A DNA stretch of 64,000 bases from Gracilaria vermiculophylla (GCA_019155205.2 JAHNZQ020000277.1:1315767-1379766); one strand, 5' to 3'; shown: positions 1 to 11,336, counted from the stretch's first letter. Translations and numbers: made by a program. Notes: generated from the letters alone by a model not told the origin.

Positions 1-76
1 GAGGTTCATTATACACTGAGAAGTTTCCAATACGTCTTCAGAATAGTCACTATTTGTACCACTTTTATTTAAAAGC

Positions 77-366
77 TGTTCTACGTTGGCACAGCAGTGC
101 ATCGTCAGCATATAACCAATACCTCAGTGTCAGCACACTTCAGTTTTTATTAAGATTTAGGCTTTCACATTATTTATGTTTTTATTTCATAGTATGTATT
201 TCTACGTATTATGTCTAATACTACTACTCGCTGTGCGAGTCCGGGCTCAATTAACCAAGCCGGCATCGACTTTATGGTGGGCCGACTAGATACATCCTGA
301 ACACCTTCATTATCAACACCAGTCACATCGCCTATCTACTTTCGGCTCGTGACTCAATACGCAACA
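77..366 (+). repeat. 5' LTR of Ty3-type element B
   Basis: This stretch is recognisably the same sequence as 22309-22613, in the same orientation. Shared blocks include CACAGCAGTGCATC, AACCAATAC, CAGTGTCAGCA and the end GGCTCGT..CTCAA.ACGCAACA. Both copies start TGTTCTA and end CAACA, giving TG...CA termini. The copies differ a lot, including indels, so the element is old. Bases 1-76 would be the flank left of the insertion and show nothing recognisable. Flanking bases (AAAGC here, AAAAC/AAACG at the far end) are only a weak candidate target duplication. The exact 5' edge is uncertain because no clear polypurine tract precedes the other copy. Confidence 0.6.
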
Positions 367-1195
367 GTTTAAACTGCAACTGCGCGCAGTACGATGGTCA
401 TTGAAGTACAATTCCCTCCAAGGAGGATTTTCCTTAGCACTTTGCCATTTCACCGAATTCCTGTTAGGCCGCACTTATGAGAACGGGTAATGCCACAAAG
501 GCAATTCGCGTCTGTCTACGCAAAGGGTTCAGAGTAGCCGGCACGGAGCGTGTCACGCGCCGTGACACGCGTGCGGCGGCCGCGCGCGGTTGGATGGCTA
601 CAGTATGAGCGTCGGTTGGCGCCTGCCTTGCACGCCTAATTTACTATTTTTCGCTCATTTATTCATTAAGTTATTTCGGTTATTTCGGCCCCGCTTAAGA
701 GCTACTGTACTTAGCGCGACGCCACTTCTGCCGTCGCGCCCAGTAAACCGCACCAAGCGGGATCTTCGGTCTGACTTGCCGTCCACGCGTGTATCTCTCT
801 CCGCTTTAAAGAAGTACGCCGCGAACTACGGAAGTCAGACGCCCATGGCGCCGAGAACCATTGTCTGGACTATTCGTTCCTTCTCCAAGGTTCGCCCTCG
901 TACGAGGTTATTCCCACCGGACCCCCGGTTTACCCCTTTTGGACAACGTCCGTCACCCGCTTCATGCGGCTCGCCCTATACCTGCGCGGCCCAATATCTT
1001 ACCTCGCCGACCCGATAGGGCCCGAAATACTACAAAGAAATCTCACCGTACTTACGGAAACCACCTCAAGCACGGGACTTGTCGGATACCCGGTTTCTCC
1101 ATTCGTCTTTCTTCTGCACACTTTGCGACGGTTTGGCCCCGGAATTCCGCTCGGCTCGTGTGCCTCGCCCGAGGAAGGCTCTGCCTCTGAATCAC
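367..1195. other. Leader/untranslated part of element B (or unassigned repeat DNA)
   Basis: No frame here gives recognisable protein. The stretch becomes GC-rich after about 540 and contains an inverted repeat at 549-569 with 9-bp arms (CGTGTCACG and CGTGACACG) and a 3-bp loop. By position it would be the leader between the 5' LTR and gag of element B, before element A inserted. Its base composition differs from the AT-rich gag that follows A, so part of it could be another fragment of inserted DNA. Confidence 0.3.
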
Positions 1196-1748
1196 TGTAG
1201 TACAGTGGCTCCTACGGAAATAGGGTGGTTTGGCCTTAAGGTATAATATTCCTAAGGAGGGCTCGTATTTTCTTAGCCGGGCCACGTGGTGCATAGTCTC
1301 GCCCGCGTGCGCCACAGTATCCTTGAGGAACGGTAGAATTATTATTTATTTTAGTTCATTTAGGCAGGTAATTAGTACAGTAGTGAGACCTGCCGAGGTG
1401 GGCTCCCGGCTTGATATTTAACCTGCTGGGTGAGCTCCACCTCTGGGGAAGTAAAGACAAGCACCCTTGAGTCTTCATCTACTTTTCCGGTTGGAGTCTC
1501 TTGTCGATCAACGCAGGTTTCTAAGCCGCCGATCCCCAGGTCGCATCATAGCAGCGCCTGTAGGAGCATTGTCCGCCCAGTGAACCTCCCCCTCCGCTTG
1601 TTGTTTGCAAATTCTCTTTCAGGATTCCCCCTGCTCGCGACAGAGGATACCGGAGACCACCTTTAGGAATACGCGCCTTTGGAGTCACCAAAAACTCCTA
1701 ACGGACGTTGTGCTTTACCACCTCGAGAAGAGGGCTGACAGTACCACA
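1196..1748 (+). repeat. 5' LTR of element A
   Basis: Starts TGTAGTACAGTGGCTCC and ends GACAGTACCACA, the TG...CA termini expected of an LTR. It is collinear with 9723-10275 over its full 553 bp, and with the more divergent copy at 63306-63858. It is rich in CCTAAGG/CCTTAAGG-type motifs. The internal region begins ACTGG; a primer-binding site could start at 1751 (TGGTCTTCCGACTTAG), but I cannot name the tRNA. Confidence 0.93.
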
Positions 1749-1924
1749 ACTGGTCTTCCGACTTAGAAGGTCACAGTTCCTAAAGGATTCGCCCAAGTCG
1801 TAGCAGAACCGTGTTTTTAGTTTGCAACGACCCATTCCCAACAGTGGAATTTTCCTTAAGGTGATTCGGAAGTGGAAGCAAATCACCCCCGATCTACTCC
1901 TCCATTGACCCCTCAGATTATCCC

Positions 1925-3811
1925 ATGGAAACCCCCCTACAGAATACTCAAGCACCCAGCTTCGTTGGTGGGCGCAGCACGCGCAGCTCCCCCCAGGAGA
2001 TGGCCGCCACACTGGAGGACCCTGAAAGTCTCCTTCGCAATCCTGGCACCTCTGTGGAGCGTTCCAGGAATCGTCTGAGGAGAATGCATGATCGGAGGCA
2101 AGCGGAATCCCCCGCAGCACCTCTGGAGAACGCTGACGTGGAGGTTGAAGAACCGTACACGGCATCGCAGCCGCCACCTCAGGAGCTGCAAGGACGGGAA
2201 CACCCGGAGGCTAACTCCCTCTTGGAGTCCTTGGCCCCGCGCCTTACGGATTGGCTCTCACAAGAGCTGGTCGAAAGAATACCTGCAGGTGTTGAAGCCC
2301 ACTTCGGATCGCGCCGCCATGCCCTTGTGGTGGACATTGCAACGGAGAGCGCTCACCGTGCTGTGGATGCTTTGCTGGATTCCGACCCCTCCCTTTAGGT
2401 GATCTCAGATGTTATCCGTGCGGAAATTCGCTCCCAAACCGCGCAGCTGCTCCCCGCAGCGGCGTTTCAAATTTATTCATCCGTCCCGGAGAGGTTCCCT
2501 CTATCAACACCTAAGGTGACCCCAGGCAGAGAAGGAAACGATACTGCCACCCCCTACGCCAGAGGAAGAAAGGATACTGCCGTAGGGAAACGGGACCACC
2601 TCAGGAATCCTGCTATGCACCGTCTGGACCTGACGCCCCGCGGAGGTGTACAGGATACCGGTCACGAAGAACTTCTTCACCTAAGGAGAGAAGGACAGAA
2701 TACTCCTCGGGTGGATTGCGATAACGGGGGTATCGTCAGCAACCCAGACCACCTTTAGGAAAGAAGAAGAAAGAAACGGAGGGAGAAAAGAAGAAAGCAA
2801 GACATCGATTTGGAGAGAAGCTTAGACTCTGAATCCGTAGACAGGTCCAGCTCGGAGGACAGTATACCTCCCAAGGAGAAGAGCAAAAGGGTCAGAAAGG
2901 TCGTCCCGCTTAACGACCTCTTCGCCAAAGTGGTGGATTATGTCACCTTCAGGTTGAATGATCGCTCCACACTCTACGACGCGTCGGTCGCTAAACGACT
3001 TACCGAGATGCAGCGCCGTAAGGATATTCATATGAAGAAGCACTCCTTCTCAGGCGAAGACCCCGTCTCGGAGTTGAATATTTTTACGCGCTTCCGTTCG
3101 GCTTGTAACACCAATGGTGTCCATGAAGGTGCCGCCGTATGGTGCTTTCAATTCTATCTCACAGGCTAAACGCACTCGCGAGTGCAGCTGCGCCTCACGG
3201 GGAAGAGCACCATTGTGGATGATCCTGGAACGGAGATCTTGACGACGTACCCGGAGGTAGTCAATTTCGTCCTTAAAAGGTACGCCACGGACGAGTTGAT
3301 AGCCGATGCTGATGCTGAAGTCACCTCCTATAGGCAGAACACCGGAATGCCCGAGACGGAGTTCTCACAAAAGCTGTGGACAAAGGCCCTACGGTGTGGG
3401 AATGTGTATTCCGAACGGCGGTTGAAGTCGTTGTTTGTCGAGGGACTCCTTCCCTCGATACGTGCGAGGGTGCGTAATCACCTGACAACGCACCCAAAGA
3501 CCAGCTATACAGAGTTCGAGCGTTTCGCAGAATCCTATGGGGATACCCACCGTGCTGCTCGCCGCAGTCATGCTTCACTTTCGGACAAACCGGCGGCCTC
3601 AAGGACCCGTTGGGCATCCTCCCTGACGTTGGAATCCAGCACCCCGGAGGAGGTCGAGGAGCTCACGCTCGTAGGAGAGCAAGAGGCCCTTGACCTCACA
3701 TACGCCTCCTCTCACGGAGCACCGTCTAGGACGAGGACACCCTCGTCTCCAACTTCGTACGCCTCGGCAGGATCCTACGGGAGCGTCCGATTTGCGAACC
3801 CTGGAGGCTAA
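1925..3811 (+). pseudogene. gag of element A (capsid part recognisable), broken by stops
   Basis: Reading frames 1925-2398, 2399-2758, 2810-3169 and 3182-3811 are separated by TAG, TAG and TAA stops. The last two together form a Retrotrans_gag-like region: a helical stretch with a conserved-looking FSGEDPVSELNIFTRFRSAC segment, then YPEVVNFVLKRY and a motif of the type FSQKLWTKALRCG...LFVEGLLPSIR, typical of Ty3 capsids. The N-terminal part (1925-2758) is proline- and acid-rich with no recognised domain. About 3800-4170 continues as a low-complexity linker with only a poor zinc-knuckle candidate. Function when intact would be virus-like particle assembly. Confidence 0.75.
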
Positions 3812-4253
3812 CCACTGCCTTGGAGGATTTGCTTGTCACGAGAACCCGTACATTGTACAACTCTCACTCCGGCAATGAGGGCCGCCATGCTACAGGAACG
3901 AGAGAAAACCTTCCAGGACCTGAAGGACACACCAACAGAGAGCGGAAGTTATCGAACCGCGTATCGCGACATCCGCTGCCCTCAAGGAAACTACAGTTAC
4001 CGTGCTCCACCGGGATTGCAGACTGTCCCACTGTCACTGGCACCCGCAACGCAGGCGCCGGTGTCCCAGCCGGTTGCATCTCAAGGGAACACGTCGCATC
4101 GCAATGCACAACCGCAGAAGCCGTCCCCGCCTGGAAACCAGCCCCTCTCCAACCAGGAAAACCCTTAGAGCCACGCGTAGAGGCTCCGCGTGGCTCTCTA
4201 ACATCGAGCCTCGGCTCCACGGAGGTCGCCTTTAGGAAAGGGGGAGAGGCCGT

Positions 4254-5150
4254 ATGCTCCGTCAACGCAGAATCGGCGGGCCCCCAATCCCGTTGGACCC
4301 ATTCGACACCTTTGAGGATTCTGTGTGCACGCTGCGCCGTGAGAATTACAAGATACTCGCCTCTATAGGATGTTCCCCGCTCGCCTCCACCACGGTGCAC
4401 GCTATCCTCAATACCGGAGCTGACCCCAATCTGGTGCACGCCGACGTGCTCCTGCGGTCTGCTCTCGGCTTTTTGAGGACTGGCAAGCTCCCGACGGTAC
4501 GCGATGCGTCGCGAAGAGCATTGACCATCCTCGGCGCAATCCCCTTGTACCTCCGGTTGTGCTCCTTACAGGTGAAAGTGTGGTTCCTTGTGGTGACCAA
4601 CTTGGCCGCACAATGCATATTGGGCACCTCCTTTGTAGATCGATATGTACGTGAAATCTACCCACTCCTGCGGAAGGTGACGTTTCACGACGCTGCTCCT
4701 GTAGGAATCGTGTCCGGATATCCAGGACCGGACGCCAACCTGCGTCACGTGGGTAATCTTCCAAAGGAGACGCAGTCGAATAAGCTCCTAGTGGTGAGGA
4801 GCATCGAAATACCAGCGAGGAGTCAGGCTGAAGTCTGGGGGCAGACCTCTGCATCTGGCCTTTCATTACTACAGGGGAGTCCACACCTGACAACTAAGCA
4901 GCGCTCCGTGATGGCAAACGGTGTTATGGAAGTAATTCCGAACATTCCCTTCAGGGTCGTGCTTGCTAACCTCAAGGAGTCGCCGTTACGGCTCCAGAAA
5001 GGAATTGTCGTCGGACTGGCACTACCCGCCCCTGCAGGACTGTCTTACCTTTTTCAATCGGAAGACTTTGCGGACCGCGATGCTATCGCCACCATGGAGG
5101 CTGAAGCGACTTCAATGGCTCCACAGGAAGAGAATCCTGCCACCTGGTAG
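4254..5150 (+). pseudogene. pol of element A: retropepsin-like protease domain
   Basis: An open frame of 298 codons ending in TAG at 5148-5150, with pol continuing in the same frame behind it. The protease active-site region reads AILNTGADPNLVHADVL, where the family has D-T/S-G; the catalytic Asp is Asn here. The second conserved block of retropepsins (ILGTSFVDRYV, hydrophobic-hydrophobic-Gly) is present about 75 residues downstream, at the expected distance. A protease with Asn at this site should not cut, so this copy would be dead even without the stops. Confidence 0.8.
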
Positions 5151-6818
5151 GAGAAGCTCCAAATTGGCGATGAATTCAAAGAGTATTGCCATAGGATAGT
5201 GGAGATGCTATCCGCCTTTGAGGACATGTGGTCTGGTTGCTTGGGTCAGGTCAGCCTGGCAAAGCACAGGATCTAGCTCACACCAGATGCAAAACCGGTA
5301 TATCAACTCCCGAGGAGAGCCGGACCCCATGCGCGCGACTTTGAACGCGATGAGGTCCACCAGACGCTAGAGAAGGGTGTTATAGAGCCTTTAAATTCCG
5401 AATGGGCCTCCCCGGTGGTGTTTTTCAAGAAGAAAGATGGCTTCTTAAGGTTCTGTAGTGACTACAGGCGCCTTAACGAGGTGACGGTACGCGATTCGTA
5501 CCCGATACCCCGCATGGATGAATGTATCGACTCCTCAGGCGATGCGTCCGTTTTCTCCACGCTGGATGCCAATAGTGGCTACTGGAAGATTGAGATGTAA
5601 GACTTCGATAAGGACAAGACAACGTTCACCTCACACTGTGGGATCTTCAGATTCCTAAGGATGCCATTTGGATTGAAGAATGCACCCGCTACGTTCCAAC
5701 GAGCGGTGGACATTATCCTGTCAAAGGTGAAGTGGCAGTACGCCTTGGGGTATATCGATGACGTCATCATATACTCCCGCAGCGTGGAGGAGCACTTCAT
5801 TCATGTGAAGCACGTGCTCCAACTCCTAAAGGGTGCTGGCCTCACCTTGAAGCTGGAGAAATGTTTCTTTTTCAAGTCGTCGGTGGACTTCCTGGGGCAC
5901 GTTGTGCTTCCGGGCCGTCTACAGGTTTCCAGGAAAACTCAGGATGCCATCAAGGAAGCTCGCCCTCCCACAAACCAGACGGAGCTCCGCTCTTTCCTTG
6001 GGTTGCGAAACGTCTTCCGGAGGTTTGTACGGAATTTTTCCCGTATAGCGGCGCCGTTAAATTGCCTCTTGGAGAAGGACAAGCCGACGCAATTGGCAAT
6101 CTTGACGGATGAGGAGTTTGAAGCCTTCGACACGTTGAAGAGGAGACTGATAGAGCCACCAATCTTGGTACTTCCGAAGCGGCACGGCCGAATGGTGCTG
6201 GACACTGAGGCCTGTAGATAACAGGTCTGATGTGCCCTCCTACAGGAGCAACCGTAAGGTGGACTTCAACCCATCGGGTATTGGAGTCGCAGCCTCACCC
6301 CTACGAAACAGAATTATTCCACTTCGGAGCGCGAGTGGCTCGCCATCGTGTGGGCGGTTTTGCTTTTACGCCCATACCTGGAAGGCGCGCGCTTCACCTC
6401 GAGGACGGACCACGCACCACTGAGGTGGATACTGTCCTTGACGGATGCTTCCCGTCGCCTGAAAAGGTGAAGGTTACGCCTCTTGGAGTTCGAGTTCGAC
6501 ATCGTCCACCGCCCGGGCATTAAACACCATGCAGCGGACACGCTCTCGCGAATCTCCACCGAGGGGCAGGACAAAACACCTTTGGAGGACACTATCCCGT
6601 GTCTGGTTATCCAAGAAGCCGACGGGAAAAAAGGATCCGATGGAGAATGTTTGGAATCCTATGAACCTGGAGGAAAGTACAGTGGACTCCCTGAGGTGAT
6701 GGCACTCGTTGAGGAGGAGAAAGAAGTCCTTCCCATTACCGTAGTGGAGTTCCTGAAGGAGCAGAGTACGGATGCGTATCGAAAGAAGTGCCTCGGCACT
6801 GTGTGGAGTTTCACATAG
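5151..6818 (+). pseudogene. pol of element A: reverse transcriptase and RNase H
   Basis: Classical Ty3 RT blocks appear in order: GVIEPLNSEWASPVVFFKKK, FCSDYRRLNEVT, STLDANSGYWKIEM, a TAA stop at 5597-5599, MPFGLKNAPATFQ, the catalytic YIDD box at about 5753, and FLGHVV. RNase H follows (DTEAC at the first acid, TSEREWLAIVWAV, RTDHAPLRW, HRPGIKHHAADTLSR) but is shifted and interrupted near 6219-6234 and 6795-6818. Stops at 5275 (TAG) and 5597 (TAA) lie where CAG/CAA or another sense codon would fit. The RT core 5415-6221 is otherwise well preserved. Confidence 0.93.
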
Positions 6819-6819
6819 T

Positions 6820-8085
6820 CCTTCGACGTCGACCGAGACGGCGTGCTTGTACGCCGCGCCCCCCTGGATGAAGCTCTCTAAAAGGTGGTCCAGACGAAGT
6901 TACGGGCGAGAGTGTTGTATCTCTTGCCCTATCCTCGCCTCGCCGGGCACCCCAGTGGATCTCGGATGTATTGCACCATGCGGAGGGAGTTCTATTGGCC
7001 GAACATGGCTATCGGCGCCTTCCAAACGGTGGCGGATTGCTATTCCTGCGCCGCCGCTAGGGGGAGTATACGGAAACAACGGACGCCGCTCACGCTGTTC
7101 TCATCTTCAGGACCGTTGAAGTTTGTGGCCATGGACATCTTGGCTCCTCTCCCCAAGACGGAGCGAGGGCACCGATTTATCCTCGTGATCAAGGATCGCT
7201 TTTCCAAGATCACGCGTGCCATCCCACTCCGGAGCACTACTGCAGCAGTGATTGCCGACGCCTTTCTGGAGCATGGGGTCTACCCCTACGGGATACCGTT
7301 GTACCTCCTTACGGACAATGGACCGTAGTTCGCGGCGAAACTCTTCAGCGCCGTCTCTGGAATGCTGGGGATGAAACAGTTGTTTACAACTGCCTACCAT
7401 CCCAAGACAAACGGACAGGTGGAAAGGTTCGACAAGACCATCTCTTCAAGGCTGAAACACTACGTCGCGGACCACCAGAAGGATTGTCACGCATATGTGG
7501 GACCCTGCACGAATTCACACAACCTACAGGTGCACCGCTCTACGGGGAATGCTCCTTTCAATCTGGTGCTCTCGCGCATCCTGCCAAGTGCCGTCATCGC
7601 AGCACGCGCCACGGCGCACCCGGCGGATGGGCCACAGACGCCGACAGCGGCGCAAGCCAAACGCTACATCCTAAGGCGATATGAGAACGCACTCTCCCTC
7701 GCGAAGGAGAGACTCAACGCCACGCAGAGNNNNNNNNNNNNNNNNNNNNNNNNNNNNNNNNNNNNNNNNNNNNNNNNNNNNNNNNNNNNNNNNNNNNNNN
7801 NNNNNNNNNNNNNNNNNNNNNNNNNNNNNTACTGGGATCCGCATCACCGCCCTCGGTGAGCCTATCCTGGAGGCTCCCGATGCCATCATGACCCCTGAAG
7901 GCGACATCCTCTACGCGGTGGATCATATTGTCTCGCATCGATGAACCACTGCAGGAGTACTGTACCGCGTCCGATGGTACGGGTACACCTCGAAGGACGA
8001 CATGGAAGAACCTCCGGAACATATCCCGGAGAACTTCCTTAGGAGGTACCACGCCAATCTGGTGCGGAGACGTCTCTCCACATAG
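6820..8085 (+). pseudogene. pol of element A: integrase with C-terminal chromodomain
   Basis: The integrase N-terminal zinc finger is seen as AGHPS...FYWPNM...CYSC (from about 6940). The catalytic core follows: FVAMDILAPLPKT with the first Asp near 7135, LTDNGP then TAG at 7326-7328 with the second Asp, and a YHPKTNGQVER block with the third catalytic acid. The 7730-7829 assembly gap removes the C-terminal core. After the gap the frame gives VDHIVSHR, a TGA (7942-7944), then YRVRWYGYTSKDD...HIPENFLRRYHA ending at TAG 8083-8085. This is a chromodomain, including the aromatic/acidic pattern, and is normally used to steer integration toward marked chromatin. Confidence 0.9.
7730..7829. other. 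Assembly gap (100 N)
   Basis: Exactly 100 N, so a placeholder of unknown true size. It interrupts the integrase of element A between the catalytic core and the chromodomain. Confidence 0.99.
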
Positions 8086-8327
8086 GCGCTTCCGTTTAGA
8101 AAAGGGAGAGGGGGACCCCTAACGGAGATGTTTTTCGTTTTCGCCGTCTATCCCCCACCTGGAGTTATCTTTTTCGCCTCCAGGATGCTGTGCTCGCTGT
8201 TTCGCATGCTCCTACGGCGGCACTCCGTGTCGCTGAGCTCGCGGGCACGGCCCATGCATGTTTGAACTACCATTCGTGGAGTTTCTGCTCCATCCGAAGG
8301 ATCATTTATTGGTCTGGGTCCTATCAC

Positions 8328-9257
8328 CTACAGGTCACCGAACCGCGTTGAATACTCCGCTTCGAGGTGCGCTTTCGCTGTTAGCGCTTGGCTGTCGAAG
8401 AACTCCGCCAGGCTGTCCTTGAGGGCCGTCATCGAGGCTCGGTCTGTTCGGGCCTTGTGGAGCTCTAAGATCCAAGCATGCGCCTCGCACAGAGCCCCAA
8501 TAGGAGAAGCCGGAGCAGGACGGCCTGTCACCAGGCACGCCTGCACCAACTCCTGGAAGGCAGCCTCCAGAGCCCCAGAGGAGACTCCTCCCGGCGGTGC
8601 ACCCGATGCGGCCACCTCCGTTGACGGCGCAACAACCGCCACGGAGGGTGCTGCAGACGGCGGACCAGCTGAGACAGGAGCTCCCCGACGGAAATCCGTG
8701 GATTCTGCAGTGGAGGATGGAAATGCCAAGGACGGAGTCGGTGACACCGGAGGTGACGGCGGTGCGGGATTTAGGACGCTCCGCAGGCGAGGCCGAAGAA
8801 GGAGCGCAGGGACGCTCCGCAATCGGGGTTGCACCACTGGGGCCGAAGGTATCGGGACGGTAGCAATCTCGTCCTCTTCCATAGGAGACACGGCGGCTAC
8901 CACTGCGGGAGCACTCAGTACTGCGGCGGGCCGCAGAGTTATCACCTCATGAGGTGAACCCATATCCTGGGACGGAGTCGGTAGCCGACGAAGCGTGTTG
9001 GTCGCCAGGCTCTCCATCAAGGAGCCATAATCGAGGAACCAGAGTCGTACCACCTGAGGAGAGTGATCTGACGCCACTTGCGGAGCGGCCCGCAGATACA
9101 CGCCCGACCGGGGAGGGAGCCGCTTCCAGGCGCCATCGTGGCATGCTCGCAGAAGACGGACGACCGGAGACAAGCGAGGTATGGAGAACCATGGCTGAGC
9201 GTAACGTCATATGCAGTGGAGTCCGAGGAGAGCACGGAAGAGAAGATTAGGAATGAT
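8328..9257 (-). CDS. Antisense ORF in the 3' part of chromovirus A, function unknown
   Basis: On the minus strand a frame is open from about 9257 to a stop at 8328. The first ATG inside it is at 9017, giving 230 codons ending ...EYSTRFGDL. The same frame is also open further upstream, 9671-9258, behind a single stop. The product has a Pro/Ala/Ser/Val-rich middle and a C-terminal, probably helical segment (ALEAAFQELVQACLVTG and EAHAWILELHKARTDR). No family is recognised. Long terminal spacers with antisense ORFs are known in plant Ty3 elements of the Tat/Ogre type, but the sequence does not show that this one is related. High GC content could also open such a frame by chance. Confidence 0.35.
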
Positions 9258-9709
9258 TCACCTGCACGGAGATAGAATGAACGGACGCGACGAAGTGGGT
9301 GTTTCCCGAGGGAGAATCCTCGAAGGAATCGGAGTGGCGAGAGCCTCCAGGGGATCCATATCCCCTCGGGACTCACCCACGCTCCGTCCACGGAGGTTGC
9401 GCCCGTGCACCACGCACGGTACGACGGAGGACGCGGACACCCGCGTTGCCGACTGGCGCAGCAGCACCAACGGGTAACACCAAGAAGGAGCAAACGCAGC
9501 CGGGTGAAGGAGGAGCAGAGCCCACAGACGCCGTAAGGAGTGAAACGCGAGCCCGCGGCAACACGCCTCGCAGGAGTATGGAGAAGAGAAGGAACACCTG
9601 AAGGAGAGAACGGGCAAACCGCCGGAGGCCGCACGTTCCTCAACATCGATAGGAGCCACCCCAGGGATCAAGAAAGCGGAAGATGCACCTCGAGGACGTT
9701 GTGCAATTT

Positions 9710-9720
9710 AGAAAAGAGGG
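9710..9720 (+). promoter_or_regulatory. Polypurine tract of element A
   Basis: AGAAAAGAGGG lies two bases before the 3' LTR start at 9723, where plus-strand DNA synthesis is primed in Ty3-type elements. Position and composition fit. Confidence 0.75.
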
Positions 9721-9722
9721 TA

Positions 9723-10275
9723 TGTAGTGCAGTGGCTCCTACGAAAATAGGGCGGTTTGGCCTTAAGGTATAATATTGCTAAGGAGGGCTCGTATTTAAT
9801 TACCTGGGCCACGTGGTGCATAATCTCGCCCGCGTGCGCTACAGTATCCTTGAGGCACGGTAAAATTATTATTTATTTTAGATAATTTATGCAGGTAATT
9901 AGTACAGTAACGAGACCTGCCGAGTTGGGCTCCCAGCTTGATACTTAATCTGCTAGTTGAGCTCCACCTCTGGGGAAGTAAAGACAAGCACCCTTGAGTC
10001 TTCATCTACTTTTCCGGTTGGAGTCTCTTGTCGATCAACGCAGGTTTCCAAGCCGCCGATCCCCAGGTCGCATCATAGCAGCGCCTGTAGGAGCATTGTC
10101 CGCCCAGTGAACCTCCCCCTCCGCTTGGTGTTTGCGAATTCTCTTTCAGGATTCCCCCGGCTCGCGACAGCGGATACCGGAGACCACCTTTAGGAATACG
10201 TGCCTTTGGAGTCAACTAAAACTCCCAACGGAAGTTGTGCTTTACTACCTCGAGAGGAGGGCTGACAGTACCACA
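9723..10275 (+). repeat. 3' LTR of element A
   Basis: A 553-bp copy of 1196-1748, starting TGTAGTGCAGTGG and ending ACAGTACCACA, same length and orientation. I count about 35 substitutions between the two, unevenly spread, with the left 250 bp more different. Sequence after it (10276 on) returns to element B. Confidence 0.93.
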
Positions 10276-10356
10276 ATTACCTCGCGAAAGGGAGGTTCGA
10301 ACACTCTTCCTGGTAATTCCGCCTTGGGGTTTTGCACTACCGCCAAGTAATAATGG

Positions 10357-11220
10357 GTGAATACAACAACAATTCTTGGATATACACTACATCTATATGA
10401 TCCAATCCAAGCACTGAAGATCATGTCGATCTCTCGAATGGCTGTTCAAGACTTTCTGGCCATTCAGGAAGCATATGGAGACGCTCTCAACGCACAACCT
10501 GTAATTATCGCAGTGTCATACAGACCATACTTTCCTACCATGCTTTTGAAACCATTAGTTTGTGCAAGAGTGATAGGTGCAGATAAATCTCAAGTTGTAG
10601 AGCTTAATTATGATATAGTCGTGAATAAGCGTGAGAACGTATCTGGAAGTTCAACATCTGTATCAGTTAAATCTGCTTTGGCTAACATCAAGCGAGATGT
10701 GAAACTCGATGCAAACAGACTGGACACTCGATTAAGAATTTTGATGCTTTTCGCGTCGTATCTTGAGCTTAACGAGAAACGATGTTAGAAATTTGCCGAA
10801 AATTCTGAAAATGAAGCTATTCAACACATCATACCTATCTTACAACCTCCTTGATTTAAGACTCGTGTCGAAGACGCGCTGAAATTGAACAAAGTGGGTC
10901 TGAAGAACGACTACTTTGCACTAATGGATTTTCCTATAGACAAGACTGAGATGTTCGAAGAAGCTCATTCAATTCGTGAGTACGTACAATTACGCAACAA
11001 AAGTCGTGGTTCTCCATACAGGAGTGATAAGCAGACTGCAACTCGCCAATCACCGGCGATCAAGAGCAAAGACCAAACTTGTGAAGCATCTTATGATGGT
11101 AATCCAAACAAGAGAAATAAAACGTTAACTCCATGCTTAAATTCTAATTGTTATGGTGAACATCTTGTCAAGGACTGTTCAATGACGACAAAAAAACAAG
11201 CTAAAGAGTTATTTGAATAG
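10357..11220 (+). pseudogene. gag of element B
   Basis: Two open stretches (10357-10788 and 10885-11220) in an AT-rich region quite unlike element A. The second ends in a zinc-knuckle-like CLNSNCYGEHLVKDC, the CCHC signature of retroelement nucleocapsids, followed by lysine-rich sequence. The first is a helical region (SVKSALANIKRDVKLDANRL) fitting a capsid. TAG and TGA stops lie between them. Confidence 0.6.
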
Positions 11221-11336
11221 TACCGGGAGAATAAAAAAACCAAGAGAAATCACAAAAAAGGAAATCTAGTTTATCTGCGCTTTCTGGCTCAAAACAAGGC
11301 AGTAAGGCAGCTCTAAATGATTTCAAGAAACCTGAT

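Larger units (their letters stand above)
1196..10275 (+). mobile_element. Element A: Ty3/gypsy chromovirus with both LTRs
   Basis: A 9.08-kb element bounded by two 553-bp LTRs (1196-1748 and 9723-10275) that I count as differing at about 35 positions. Domain order is gag, aspartic protease, reverse transcriptase, RNase H, integrase, chromodomain, which defines a chromovirus of the Ty3 superfamily. A polypurine tract lies just before the 3' LTR. Flanking pentamers ATCAC (1191-1195) and ATTAC (10276-10280) look like a 5-bp target duplication with one change. All coding parts carry stops, several at positions where the family has glutamine, so this copy is dead. After the chromodomain lies about 1.6 kb of extra DNA with a long antisense reading frame. 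Confidence 0.93.

Noticed and set aside
590..1666. Several 60-140 codon frames on the plus strand
   Set aside because: They lie in the leader of element B or the LTR of element A, overlap each other, and show no protein pattern.
8419..8952. 177-codon plus-strand frame Gly/Ala/Thr-rich
   Set aside because: Shadow of the antisense frame; composition is that of a mirrored GC-rich coding strand.
10276..10320. tRNA-like GGTTCGAACACT with a flanking hairpin
   Set aside because: No acceptor, D or anticodon stems at proper distances; looks like leader of element B.
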